Origin: Oligoflexus tunisiensis
GTDB taxonomy: Bacteria; Bdellovibrionota_B; Oligoflexia; Oligoflexales; Oligoflexaceae
Assembly: GCF_001748245.1 (NCBI RefSeq)
Contig: NZ_BDFO01000001.1
Coordinates: 111,740-175,739, forward strand
Reading direction: 5' to 3'
DNA: 64,000 nucleotides
Shown: piece by piece, positions 17,991 to 26,266 of the stretch
How positions within the stretch are numbered: position 1 is the stretch's first letter
Layout of the letters: each line of letters starts with the position of its first letter
Notes under the pieces: model-generated
What the model was told of the DNA's origin: nothing
The model's input: the letters and a program-made list of their open reading frames with translations, nothing else
Databases searched by the model: none
Made by a program: the position numbers and the translations under genes

Positions 17991-18166
17991 ACTATAAAAA
18001 AATTGAGCTATCCAGGCTGAGGCGGGAAGGTCGGCAGACCATGTATTACAAGCGGGAAGTCATGTGGTTTGTGGAGGGGCGGGCGCTTCTGGGCAGAAAG
18101 CGGCAGGAAGGTAAGCGAGCATACCCCTGAATTTCTTCCGGAATTAAATTGAATCTATCCTGCCAA

Positions 18167-18266
18167 TGAGGGGGTCCCAAAAACTCCTCCAAATAGCACT
18201 TTAAAATCGCATTTGTTGAGGGGGTCCCAAAAACTCCTCCAAATAGCACTTTAAAATCGCATTTGT
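18167..18266 (-). repeat. Tandem 50-bp terminal repeat of IS3 copy A
   Basis: Two apparently identical 50-bp units (18167-18216, 18217-18266). Each contains an IS end, and the inner one also contains the orfB stop codon. The same duplication with the same period occurs at the ends of copies B (29550-29647) and C (51781-51879). Confidence 0.9.
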
Positions 18267-19099
18267 TCAGCTCTGTTCATGTCAAATTCCCTCAGGAATT
18301 CCTGGGGTGTCCTATTACCTAAAGATCTGTGTGGGCGATCCTCGTTGTACTCACGTCTCCACTGTTCGATCTTATGCCGAGCATCCTCAAGGCTCTCAAA
18401 AACCGATTGATTAAGGCATTCATCTCGAAACCTTCCATTGAAAGACTCTATGAAAGGATTGTCTGTTGGCTTCGCGGGCCGGGAGAAGTCCAGCCGCACA
18501 CCTTTCCAATGCGCCCAGTCGTCGAGGGCTTTGCTGATAAACTCACTCCCATTGTCGACGTTAATGAATGAGGCCATCCCATGACCATGAGACAGCCTTT
18601 CAAGAGCATTTGCAACATGTTTTCCGGTCATGCTTCGCCCACATTCAAGTAGCACTGCTTCGCGACTAAAGGTATCGACGACTGTTAGGATTCGAATGGC
18701 TTTTCCGTCAGCCAGGGAGTCGTGAACAAAATCCATGCACCAACGCTGATTGGGAGCTGTGGGTGTCGGAGGAATGATTCGGATCTGGGAACGACGCTTA
18801 CGGTAGTACTTCCGGTGTCGCAGGCTCAAACCCTCACTGACGTATATGCGATGAACCTTCTTGCGATTTACCAACCATCCCTCACGCCGCAGAAGCACAT
18901 AAATGCGATTGTAGCCGTATCGCACCCGACTCTGTGCAATATCTCTGATTCGCATCCGGATGGCCGTATCATCGCGTCGGCGGGCTCGATATCGACAACA
19001 CGATCGGTCGAAGAGCAAAACACTGCAGGATCGTCTCTCGGAAATCTTGAAGGCACGTTTCAGGAAGTCTGCAATCTCCCGCTTCCTTGCAGGCTTCAA
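18251..19099 (-). CDS. IS3-family transposase OrfB, DDE integrase core (copy A)
   Basis: 282-codon frame with the IS3 integrase core: [14 protein letters not shown] (first Asp), [10 protein letters not shown] (second Asp) and [17 protein letters not shown] (Glu), then [15 protein letters not shown]. All catalytic residues are present. It lies in the -1 frame relative to OrfA and overlaps it, so it is normally made as an OrfAB fusion. It appears intact. Confidence 0.92.
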   Translation of the reverse strand: MKPARKREIADFLKRAFKISERRSCSVLLFDRSCCRYRARRRDDTAIRMRIRDIAQSRVRYGYNRIYVLLRREGWLVNRKKVHRIYVSEGLSLRHRKYYRKRRSQIRIIPPTPTAPNQRWCMDFVHDSLADGKAIRILTVVDTFSREAVLLECGRSMTGKHVANALERLSHGHGMASFINVDNGSEFISKALDDWAHWKGVRLDFSRPAKPTDNPFIESFNGRFRDECLNQSVFESLEDARHKIEQWRREYNEDRPHRSLGNRTPQEFLREFDMNRAEQMRF

Positions 19100-19374
19100 A
19101 GCTTTTTTTCGATCACTTCCTGCAGCATATGCTTGTCAAGGCTCAGGTCAGCCACCAAGCGCTTGAGCCTGCGATTCTCATCTTCGAGCAAACGCATTCG
19201 CTTGAGTTCCGTCGAACCAAGCCCTCCGTACTTTTTCTTCCAGGTATAAAACGTCTGCTGCGAAATTCCCAGCTTACGACACACATCCACCACAGCCTCG
19301 CCAGCTTCCACCTGACGCAGGGCATAGACAATCTGTTCCTCAGTAAACTTGGACGTTTTCATACATCTCTCCAC
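19096..19374 (-). CDS. IS3-family transposase OrfA (copy A)
   Basis: 92-residue helix-turn-helix protein ([22 protein letters not shown], with WKKKYGG) ending in a leucine-zipper-like segment. It binds the IS ends and, by -1 frameshifting, provides the N-terminus of the OrfAB transposase. The slippery heptamer A_AAA_AAG lies at 19108-19102, just before its stop. It is nearly identical to OrfA of copy C. Confidence 0.9.
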   Translation of the reverse strand: MERCMKTSKFTEEQIVYALRQVEAGEAVVDVCRKLGISQQTFYTWKKKYGGLGSTELKRMRLLEDENRRLKRLVADLSLDKHMLQEVIEKKL

Positions 19375-19446
19375 GTCAAAGAGAGCTGAATTATAGCGGA
19401 TTTTTCAGCTTTTCGCTGGAGGATTTTTCGGGGTCAACGTCACCAA

Positions 19447-20262
19447 TTTCAAACCTTTGGCCCTTGCAAACTGGTTAGGAGTCATTCCTCCCAACGAAGT
19501 ATGTGGCCTTCTTTCGTTGTAATCTATGCGCCAGTCATCGATGATGTTGCGAGCATCCCTGAGCATCGAGAACCAGTACATTCAAGCATTCGTCTCGTAG
19601 TCGACCATTGAAGCTCTATGAAGGCATTTTCGTTTTTATCGCCAGGGCTTGCATGGTACAGTTTGACCCCGTTATCAGCAGCCCATTTCGTCAGAGCCTT
19701 GCTTGTGAATTCAGATCCCTGATCCACACCAATCTCTTCCGGCAAGCCTCTTTCCTGTTTCAACCGATCGAGCACGCGGACCACCCGGTTCCCGGACAGA
19801 GAGGTGTCGACCTCCATGGCGGGACACTCTCGTGACCACTCGTCGATGATCGTTAAAATTCTGAACGATCTGCCGCTTGCAAGATTGTCGTGAACGAAAT
19901 CCAGCGACCAGCGTGCATTTGCTGCGACCAACGGCGGAAGGGGATTTTCCGGTTTATAGATCCTACGCTTGGGTTGCGCTTCTTTAACTGCAATCCATTG
20001 CCGTAATAGATCCGCTCGGTACGCTTGTGATTTCGCACAAGCCCCTCACTTTTCAGAACAAGGTGGACACGAGGGCAGCCAAACCTTGGCCGCTCCAAAA
20101 GCAGTTCCTTCATTCGATGAAGGACTCGGGAATCATCCGTTGGCTTTTTATCGTAGCGAACAGTGGATCGGTCTGCATCCACGACCTTACAGGCCCGACG
20201 CTGGCTCATGCCGAAGGCTTCTTGCAGAAGCTCGACGGCCTTACGCTGCTCGTCAGGCCCTA
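19447..20262 (-). pseudogene. IS3-family transposase OrfB, frameshifted
   Basis: The integrase is readable in pieces. One frame (20209-19853) carries the N-terminal part to RKIPFRRWSQ. A second (19931-19524) carries LDFVHDNLASGRSF, VDQGSEFTSKAL and NAFIEL. The third, to about 19447, carries RRPHTSLGGMTPNQFA. At least two frameshifts plus the copy A insertion inactivate it. Confidence 0.85.
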
Positions 20263-20526
20263 GAACTTTTTTTCGAGCAGGAACTTGATGGCTTGGATAT
20301 CGAGCGCCTGGTCAGCGACAATTTGCTTTAGGCGGCGATTCTCGTCTTCGAGCGCTCGCAGCTTCTGGGCTTCGGAGACGTCCAGGCCGCCGTATTTGGC
20401 CTTCCATTTGTAGAAAGCCTGTTGGCTAATGCCAAGTTCCCGGCAAAGATCTGGGATCTTCTCGCCCGATTCATGGCGTTTCAGCGCTTTGATGATTTGT
20501 TCTTCCGTGAAACGACTCTTTTTCAT
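20260..20526 (-). CDS. IS3-family transposase OrfA (second element)
   Basis: 88 residues, beginning MKKSRFTEEQIIKALKRHE, with the helix-turn-helix ISQQAFYKWKAKYGG and a coiled-coil tail. GAA AAA AAG near the end gives the A_AAA_AAG slippery site expected for OrfAB production. The gene is intact although its partner orfB is not. Confidence 0.88.
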   Translation of the reverse strand: MKKSRFTEEQIIKALKRHESGEKIPDLCRELGISQQAFYKWKAKYGGLDVSEAQKLRALEDENRRLKQIVADQALDIQAIKFLLEKKF

Positions 20527-20639
20527 GAGATCTCCTTGATGTGCTTAGTGGCACAGGAGATTCAACTAATCAATGGAAGAAAATGACGGGGAATCGTCGA
20601 AAAAATGGCATATTGGTGATCGTTCACTGTCTGCAGCAT

Positions 20640-22538
20640 CTACGTACATACCGACGGAACGTTTGTCTGGCATCTCTTATAGATAGTTCGGTCACTATTC
20701 TGGAATATTAATTTATAGCCTTGGGGAGCCTCATAAGCCTTGCTTCGGCGAAGTTCGAATGCGGTTGAAAGAGTAATATATTCCACCGAAGTCATAATCT
20801 CATTTCTATGAATTGGTTTGGAAAGAAGTTCTCCTAGCTTTGATTTGAACTCGGCGGATAGGTGGTTTCCACCTGCTTCCACAACAGGAACTCCATATAT
20901 GTTTTTTACAAACGGGTAATACAAAATATTCTTGAGAGTTTGAGATGGTTCAAAATCGAACCATGATTCCTTGGCCCCTGGGCGGCATTTGAAGGCCTTC
21001 AGTTCTGCGGGAAAGCCCCTAAACCAGTTTTCCAAAAGGACTATATCAAGATCTAGAAACTTCCATCCGTTGATAAACTTCATGAGTTCCTCTTCTGGGT
21101 TATTTCCGCTATAAACTGGGGTTGCTGCATAAAGGTCAGCATGGGTATACACTGGTATCAGCTGATTAGCAGTGAGATCCAAAGCTAAAAAAGCTGCTTT
21201 TTGATTTGTGACATTACGGATGTATTCGATAGCCTCCCATTCTCCTTTGGGGAGATGAAAATTCCCTGCTCGAGCGAGTTCGTAGGCCATTCGATGGCTC
21301 CCCATCAAGGGAAGTATTGCGACTGATAAGAAGATTGTAGCGCCGGCGCTTTTCATAAACTTGAGTTTAGGCAGGAAGAAAAGAATCGGATGTTCAGCGA
21401 ACTTCCTAATCACTAGGCCTGTGCCGATAAGAACTGCCAGTAGCCATGTCGAATCGAAACCCCTGATGAGTATTCGTTGAATAAACTCCGACTTTCCTGG
21501 GACCAGAACTCCTGCAGCAAGGCACAAGGAAGTCATACTGCACGAATATAACCAAAGGCTAACATATCTTGTTCCGCGTAATGAATAGCCCAAAGCAGCA
21601 AGAGGAGCTGCATAAATGCAACATAGCCTAATAAATTCAATGATTCGTTCGCTCGTCGATAGATGCATTGAGAATTGTGTGTGGGCTTGAATCACTGGTT
21701 GTGAATTGGCATTTAGAAAATACGATAAATGTTTTGAAAAGCCGATTGATGACAGGACTAGGCAGCTAAGCGCAGTTGTTACTAGAAGATACTTACGCGA
21801 AGAAGGTTCTTTGAAGAAGGTATAGATACCAAAGAACGTTAAAATCAATCCACTCGAGATAGTGACAGAATAATAAGAGTAGGGTAACGCAATTAGAACC
21901 AGTGTCCAAAGGAAAACCCTAGATAAATAAGACCCCCTTGGATAATGCAAGCACAGTATATGTGTCAGCCATGCAAAGCAAATGGAAGACTGCATGACAA
22001 CATATCGGAAGTTGTCATTAACCATCTCAAAAAAAGCGGTACCTGAACTATTCCATAACGGTAGTAAACCTTGGTTTTGTAAACCTTTATAATAGAAGAG
22101 CGTGAGTAATGAGACGATGGCAGATGCGAGTCCACCAAGGCCAGCAAAATTAGAGGCCAGGTAACACAGTGTATAACTTAGAACAACCGATGCGGTGAAC
22201 GAGACAGGATAGGCGATCCTCATGTCAGGAATAAAAAACGTGAGCATAGCAGTCAGCCATTTCGACGCTGCTTTAAAAACTTCCACTCCATATGTGCCTA
22301 TCGTCGGAGAAACAGGACTTCTAAAGTCGAAAGGCGTTTCCCTTATTTCTTGGACCGTGGCCGCGTAGAACTTGTCATCTCCACAGCTTCGAATTTGGTC
22401 ATTAACGGGAACCCACTCACTGTCAGCTGGAGTGTTTAGGTAGGAAATAGAAAACGGCAATACAACGTATATGAGACAGACAAGAAGCCCCATGAAGTAA
22501 TGCCGCCACTGAGCTATCAGATCAATCAACCGTGCCAT
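20640..22538 (-). CDS. Large polytopic membrane protein, GT-C glycosyltransferase-like
   Basis: 632 residues with roughly ten hydrophobic segments in the first 430 and a soluble C-terminal 200 residues, the layout of GT-C-type glycosyltransferases and related membrane proteins of polysaccharide loci. After the first membrane segment there is an acidic stretch with DDKFYAATVQEI, where GT-C enzymes keep catalytic acidic residues. I do not recognise a specific family. It overlaps the upstream GT2-methyltransferase gene by 1 nt. Context suggests it transfers a sugar from a polyprenyl-phosphate carrier made by that neighbour. It ends about 40 bp from an IS terminus. Confidence 0.6.
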   Translation of the reverse strand: MARLIDLIAQWRHYFMGLLVCLIYVVLPFSISYLNTPADSEWVPVNDQIRSCGDDKFYAATVQEIRETPFDFRSPVSPTIGTYGVEVFKAASKWLTAMLTFFIPDMRIAYPVSFTASVVLSYTLCYLASNFAGLGGLASAIVSLLTLFYYKGLQNQGLLPLWNSSGTAFFEMVNDNFRYVVMQSSICFAWLTHILCLHYPRGSYLSRVFLWTLVLIALPYSYYSVTISSGLILTFFGIYTFFKEPSSRKYLLVTTALSCLVLSSIGFSKHLSYFLNANSQPVIQAHTQFSMHLSTSERIIEFIRLCCIYAAPLAALGYSLRGTRYVSLWLYSCSMTSLCLAAGVLVPGKSEFIQRILIRGFDSTWLLAVLIGTGLVIRKFAEHPILFFLPKLKFMKSAGATIFLSVAILPLMGSHRMAYELARAGNFHLPKGEWEAIEYIRNVTNQKAAFLALDLTANQLIPVYTHADLYAATPVYSGNNPEEELMKFINGWKFLDLDIVLLENWFRGFPAELKAFKCRPGAKESWFDFEPSQTLKNILYYPFVKNIYGVPVVEAGGNHLSAEFKSKLGELLSKPIHRNEIMTSVEYITLSTAFELRRSKAYEAPQGYKLIFQNSDRTIYKRCQTNVPSVCT

Positions 22539-23992
22539 TATTTTTCTACTGAGATGATGGAGTAGGTAAATACATCTCGAACTCCAAAATAGTATTCTTT
22601 GACCCTAAAGTTTGCTGATTCAAACAACGATTTTACGTGCGCTTTTGAGCGGACACGAGTTATCTCATCTGGATGAAACTTGACTTGCTTCTTTCTCAAG
22701 ACTTTCATGAAGAACAGGGTGAGTGCTTTGAAGAAAAGCACACTGAGGCCAAATTCCGGCGGCCAAAAAATAACCATGCGTCCTTGGGGCCTTAGAACGC
22801 GATGAAATTCCTTCAAGATCTTTTGGATTTCTTCTTCGGTAAAATGCTCCATTACTCCAAGGTTATAGATGCCATCCACTGAATCTGATGGAAGTGGAAT
22901 TTCGAAAATACTGCCGTGAAGAATCTTGCACCGATCCTGGTTGGTTCGCTTATAAAATCGAAGTGCTTCTCTGGAGATATCTAATCCAGTGATTTTCACG
23001 TATTCGCGGATATCAGTATCTACTTGACCACTTCCGCATCCGGCGTGAAGAATGTTGGTCTTTGGTGTAAAGTGCTTTTTAATAAAATGATTCAGCGTTG
23101 GTTTGATAATGAACTTTCGATAAAAGGCAGCTATCGCATCATAAATAAGACGGCCCATGCGATATTGACTGTCCCAGTACTCTTCCCAGCCTTGGCTGTC
23201 AATCTTGCTTGAATCAATCATTTCTGTATCGAGAGGTTCTACAATATTCAAACGCTCACGATTCAAAAGTGTAGTCAGGAAAAGAGCTATCAATATTTTT
23301 ACACTTCTCATTGCCTCAACGCGGGTCATTTTAGAATGACCGTACGTACGAGCGGGTAGATTGATGGATATTTCTCGAATTTTAAACTGATTCAAAAAAA
23401 TTACGTAGAGGCTCTCAAAGAAGAATGCGTAACCCTTGGAAACTACCGAATCCCATAGGTATGATGGAATTCTGTCCAATCTGTAATAGCGGAACGCTCC
23501 GGTCGCATCGTAAGGCATTCCGAGTAGCCGTTTTGTTAGGAAATGCCCTAGCATAGTTAAGGATTTTCGATATATATTCCATCCTTGTAGGCTCTTCTCT
23601 TGGAGGTAACGGGAGCCGACAACCACATCCGCATCTGCGCCAGCGGCAATTAAGGTGGGTAAGTAATGAGGAGGATGTGTAAAGTCACAGTCCATAGTGA
23701 CAAGACGCTTGTATTTGTTTTCATAAGCCCATCGAATACCATAATCGTGAGCACTCCCAATTCCTAATTTTCCTGCCCGATGGAGAACAATTAAATTCGT
23801 ATATTTGGATTTTAGGCACTCCAGCAAATGTCCCGTTCCATCGGAAGAATTGTCGTCAATGAAGAGCAAATCAGCGTCGCTAATATATGTTTGGATCTGT
23901 TCAATTAAGGGTTCAACGTTCTCCCTCTCATTATAGGTAGGGATCATTATTAACAACTTGTCTTCTGATGCATGCCGATTAAATTGGCTCAT
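22538..23992 (-). CDS. Fusion of a GT2 polyprenyl-phosphate glycosyltransferase with a SAM-dependent methyltransferase
   Basis: 484 residues in two parts. Residues about 12-245 are a GT2 domain like dolichyl/polyprenyl-phosphate mannose synthase: IMIPTYNERENVEP, LFIDDNSSDGTG, VTMDCDFTHPPHYLP (DxD) and a tail with GHSKMTRVEA. From about residue 300 there is a class I methyltransferase: ILHAGCGSGQVDTDI (SAM site), GLDISREALRFYK and YNLGVMEHFTEEEI. The two activities may make a lipid-linked sugar and methylate it or the growing glycan. It lies between the GMD-like SDR and the membrane protein. The frame is continuous, and each half has its full motif set. Confidence 0.82.
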   Translation of the reverse strand: MSQFNRHASEDKLLIMIPTYNERENVEPLIEQIQTYISDADLLFIDDNSSDGTGHLLECLKSKYTNLIVLHRAGKLGIGSAHDYGIRWAYENKYKRLVTMDCDFTHPPHYLPTLIAAGADADVVVGSRYLQEKSLQGWNIYRKSLTMLGHFLTKRLLGMPYDATGAFRYYRLDRIPSYLWDSVVSKGYAFFFESLYVIFLNQFKIREISINLPARTYGHSKMTRVEAMRSVKILIALFLTTLLNRERLNIVEPLDTEMIDSSKIDSQGWEEYWDSQYRMGRLIYDAIAAFYRKFIIKPTLNHFIKKHFTPKTNILHAGCGSGQVDTDIREYVKITGLDISREALRFYKRTNQDRCKILHGSIFEIPLPSDSVDGIYNLGVMEHFTEEEIQKILKEFHRVLRPQGRMVIFWPPEFGLSVLFFKALTLFFMKVLRKKQVKFHPDEITRVRSKAHVKSLFESANFRVKEYYFGVRDVFTYSIISVEK

Positions 23993-24008
23993 GATCTAGC
24001 GCCTTTTC

Positions 24009-24962
24009 CTATATTAAATCCAACGATTTTAGTTCCGCGTCAACCAACAATTCCACCATTGCTTTGAAGTCCATACTGGGTTTCCAGCCGGTTCTGTTTC
24101 GCAGCTTTGTTGAGTCCCCGATTAGAACAGCAGGTGGACGTACGATTATGCTAGGTCTTTCTTCTGTATAAAGTTTCCAGTCAAGGCCAACCTTGTCAAA
24201 AGCCAGCTGCAAGAAATCGCAGACCTTATGGCCTTGGCCCGTGGCAATTATGTAGTTGTCGGGTTCCACTACCTGAAGTATCTTAGTCATGGCGTCAACA
24301 AAATCAGGTGCGTAACCCCAATCTGCCTCCGCTGAAGTACTACCGATAATGAGCTTGCTTTGGAGACCAAGCTTAATGCGCACTGCAGATTTTGCAATTT
24401 TTTTCGATATAAATGTTTCTCGACGTAATGCGGATTCATGATTATATAGGATTCCAACAGAAACGTAAATACCGTGATTTTCGCGATAAAAATTGCAGAT
24501 TTGCATTGCTGCTGCTTTAGTAATACCATAGATGTTTTTCGGATTTATCGGTGTAAGCTCATCCTGGATTCTCCCTTTTGGAAAACCAAAAATATGGGAA
24601 GATGCGGCGTAGAACAGCCTTGTTTTTGCTGAGTGCTTTCGAATAGCTTCCAGGAAGTACAAAACCCCTTTTGTATTGACGCTTTCCGATGTCAAATATA
24701 GCTTTACCGGATCTGCAAGAGCGTTATCTTCCGCGGACTGATGGACGGCTGCCAGATAGTATACTTCATCTGGCTTTAAGTTCTTAACCAGATGCTCGAT
24801 TTGCTCTGGATTCTCCAAACTGAGTTCGCTGGACCACTCGATACCTTTGAGCTGCAAGCTACTTCTCTGAATCCCGACAAGGCTATATCCTAATGAGCTG
24901 AGTTTGCTATATAATAGAGTCCCATCCTGTCCAGCGCTGCCGACGATAACCGCAGACTTCAC
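24009..24962 (-). CDS. GDP-mannose dehydratase-like SDR, probable GDP-4-keto-6-deoxysugar reductase or epimerase
   Basis: 317-residue extended SDR. N-terminal VGSAGQDGTLLYSKL, YAASSHIFG, Tyr-x-x-x-Lys in NIYGITKAAAMQ, and the C-terminal GDSTKLRNRTGWKP follow the GDP-mannose 4,6-dehydratase/RMD pattern. True gmd lies two genes upstream, so this divergent copy most likely acts on the 4-keto product, perhaps after C-methylation. It starts with GTG overlapping the upstream stop by 4 nt (GTGA). Confidence 0.72.
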   Translation of the reverse strand: MKSAVIVGSAGQDGTLLYSKLSSLGYSLVGIQRSSLQLKGIEWSSELSLENPEQIEHLVKNLKPDEVYYLAAVHQSAEDNALADPVKLYLTSESVNTKGVLYFLEAIRKHSAKTRLFYAASSHIFGFPKGRIQDELTPINPKNIYGITKAAAMQICNFYRENHGIYVSVGILYNHESALRRETFISKKIAKSAVRIKLGLQSKLIIGSTSAEADWGYAPDFVDAMTKILQVVEPDNYIIATGQGHKVCDFLQLAFDKVGLDWKLYTEERPSIIVRPPAVLIGDSTKLRNRTGWKPSMDFKAMVELLVDAELKSLDLI

Positions 24963-26254
24963 GGGTTTGCCTCATCAGGTCTTGCGTTAGTTCTATCTAC
25001 AACGTCAAGATGTGGTAAGGGGAACACCAACTTCCCGCCTCTATTTAGGAACTCTCTCTCCTTCTGGATAATACCTTGTCTGAAGTGCCAGGGCAGGACA
25101 AAGAAAAAGTCTGGTCTATTTTCGCGAGCTTGATGCTCCGGTATTATTGGTATGTTCGTACCGGGAGTAAAAGCTCCAAATTTATCTTTGTTGACTTCAG
25201 CAATAAAAGGCATCTGATCGGCAGAGATCTGACAGTACTGAAGGAGAACATTTCCTTTGGTGGAAGCCCCGTAGCCATAAATTATTTGGTCTGACCGTTT
25301 TGCCTGCTCAAAAAACTTGATAGTTTCACTTCTGTGTTGTTCACATCGAGAAGCGAACCTTCTATAAGGAAGCATTGTATGGAGCTTCCAGTCAATTTCA
25401 TCCTTCAGGAGTTTTGCGGCGCTGGCTGGCAGTTTGTCGTCGCATTTGGATGTTCGTCTAGGTTTCTGCGCGATGATTGAGAAGCTTCCCCCGTTAACGT
25501 TATTTAGCTCTACATCCAAAATTTTTAAACCAACTCTATCAGTCATCCATTTAATCTGGTGCAAGCCGTAGTATTCCAAATGCTCATGGCAGATGGTGTC
25601 GTATGAATTCATGTTAAGCATAGTCGGCATGTAGCTCTGCTCAAAAACCCAGAGACCACCATCCTCCAAGGTATCAAAAACTTGCATCATGAAATTCATT
25701 GGATCTTCAAGATCGTAAAACATTGAGAATGAGGTGATGATTCTTGCTTTCTTGGCGCCATATTTTCCTGAAATTGATTGTGCCGAAAAGAACTCCGGAA
25801 TTAGTCTTATGTGTTCCGGGTAATAGTCCATAAAGTTTCGGCCACTTGGGTCAATACCGACCAGCATCAAATTAGGCGTTGAATATTGTTTTAGCGTTGT
25901 CGCATCATTGCTGCCTATATCCAATACTAGATCATTTGCCTCAAGCTCGGCCCATTGTTCAATCTTCTTTACCTTTTCCGCTAGATGCTTGACCATCATA
26001 GGATTAAGTGATGACCTATACCCGTAACCTTCACCATACATGTCCTCCAGCTTTCCTGTGTAGAGGAGCTGCAACAAGCCGCATGCACTAGCGTTTTTTT
26101 CTTGATCGCACTTTACAAGCTCAAGAGGTATGGATTGAATTTCTTCATCGGTTGCCCTAGGAAATTTTCCCGTCAAGCTTTGAGTTCCGAGACTCACAAC
26201 TTCCGTCAAAGCCTGATTACCGCATATCCTGCATTTAGTTAGAGTTTCGTACAC
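24959..26254 (-). CDS. Sugar C-methyltransferase (zinc-binding, TylCIII-like)
   Basis: 431 residues with the three-part layout of nucleotide-sugar C-methyltransferases. An N-terminal zinc site has Cys8, Cys11, Cys49 and Cys58. A central SAM-binding domain contains LVLDIGSNDATTLK. CHEHLEYYGLHQI follows, which is the family's catalytic His-Glu-His segment. The C-terminal domain has IYGYGASTKGNVLLQYC. Family members methylate C3 of a 4-keto-6-deoxy sugar to make branched sugars such as mycarose precursors or virenose. It lies 12 nt after gmd, so its substrate is probably GDP-4-keto-6-deoxymannose. Confidence 0.88.
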   Translation of the reverse strand: MYETLTKCRICGNQALTEVVSLGTQSLTGKFPRATDEEIQSIPLELVKCDQEKNASACGLLQLLYTGKLEDMYGEGYGYRSSLNPMMVKHLAEKVKKIEQWAELEANDLVLDIGSNDATTLKQYSTPNLMLVGIDPSGRNFMDYYPEHIRLIPEFFSAQSISGKYGAKKARIITSFSMFYDLEDPMNFMMQVFDTLEDGGLWVFEQSYMPTMLNMNSYDTICHEHLEYYGLHQIKWMTDRVGLKILDVELNNVNGGSFSIIAQKPRRTSKCDDKLPASAAKLLKDEIDWKLHTMLPYRRFASRCEQHRSETIKFFEQAKRSDQIIYGYGASTKGNVLLQYCQISADQMPFIAEVNKDKFGAFTPGTNIPIIPEHQARENRPDFFFVLPWHFRQGIIQKEREFLNRGGKLVFPLPHLDVVDRTNARPDEANP

Positions 26255-26266
26255 GTTTAAGCTCCG

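Larger units (their letters stand above)
18167..19442 (-). mobile_element. IS3-family element, copy A, with tandemly duplicated 50-bp end
   Basis: Complete element flanked by the 4-bp direct repeat CCAA (18163-18166 and 19443-19446). Its left end, read on the minus strand, starts TGACGTTGACCCCG and contains AATCCTCC. The right end starts TGAGGGGGTCCC and contains ACTCCTCC. The right terminal 50 bp is present twice in direct tandem (18167-18216 and 18217-18266), and the target duplication flanks the outer copy. OrfA and OrfB are both intact. The element sits inside the orfB of a second IS3-type element. Confidence 0.85.
19443..20599 (-). mobile_element. Second IS3-type element, decayed and interrupted by copy A
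   Basis: The 5' side of an IS3-family element of a different subgroup, read on the minus strand from about 20599. OrfA is intact and orfB is broken by frameshifts and then by IS3 copy A at 19442. Sequence just below 18166 may be its displaced 3' remainder. Its terminal segment (20549-20599) recurs alone at 29648-29698, which confirms it as a mobile unit. Confidence 0.75.

Noticed and set aside
18167..18266. Two 50-bp repeats as a CRISPR-like array
   Set aside because: The units are directly adjacent with no spacers, and match the ends of IS3 copies elsewhere in the window.
18722..19249. Plus-strand 175-codon frame
   Set aside because: Antisense to the intact OrfB and OrfA of IS3 copy A, with no family resemblance.
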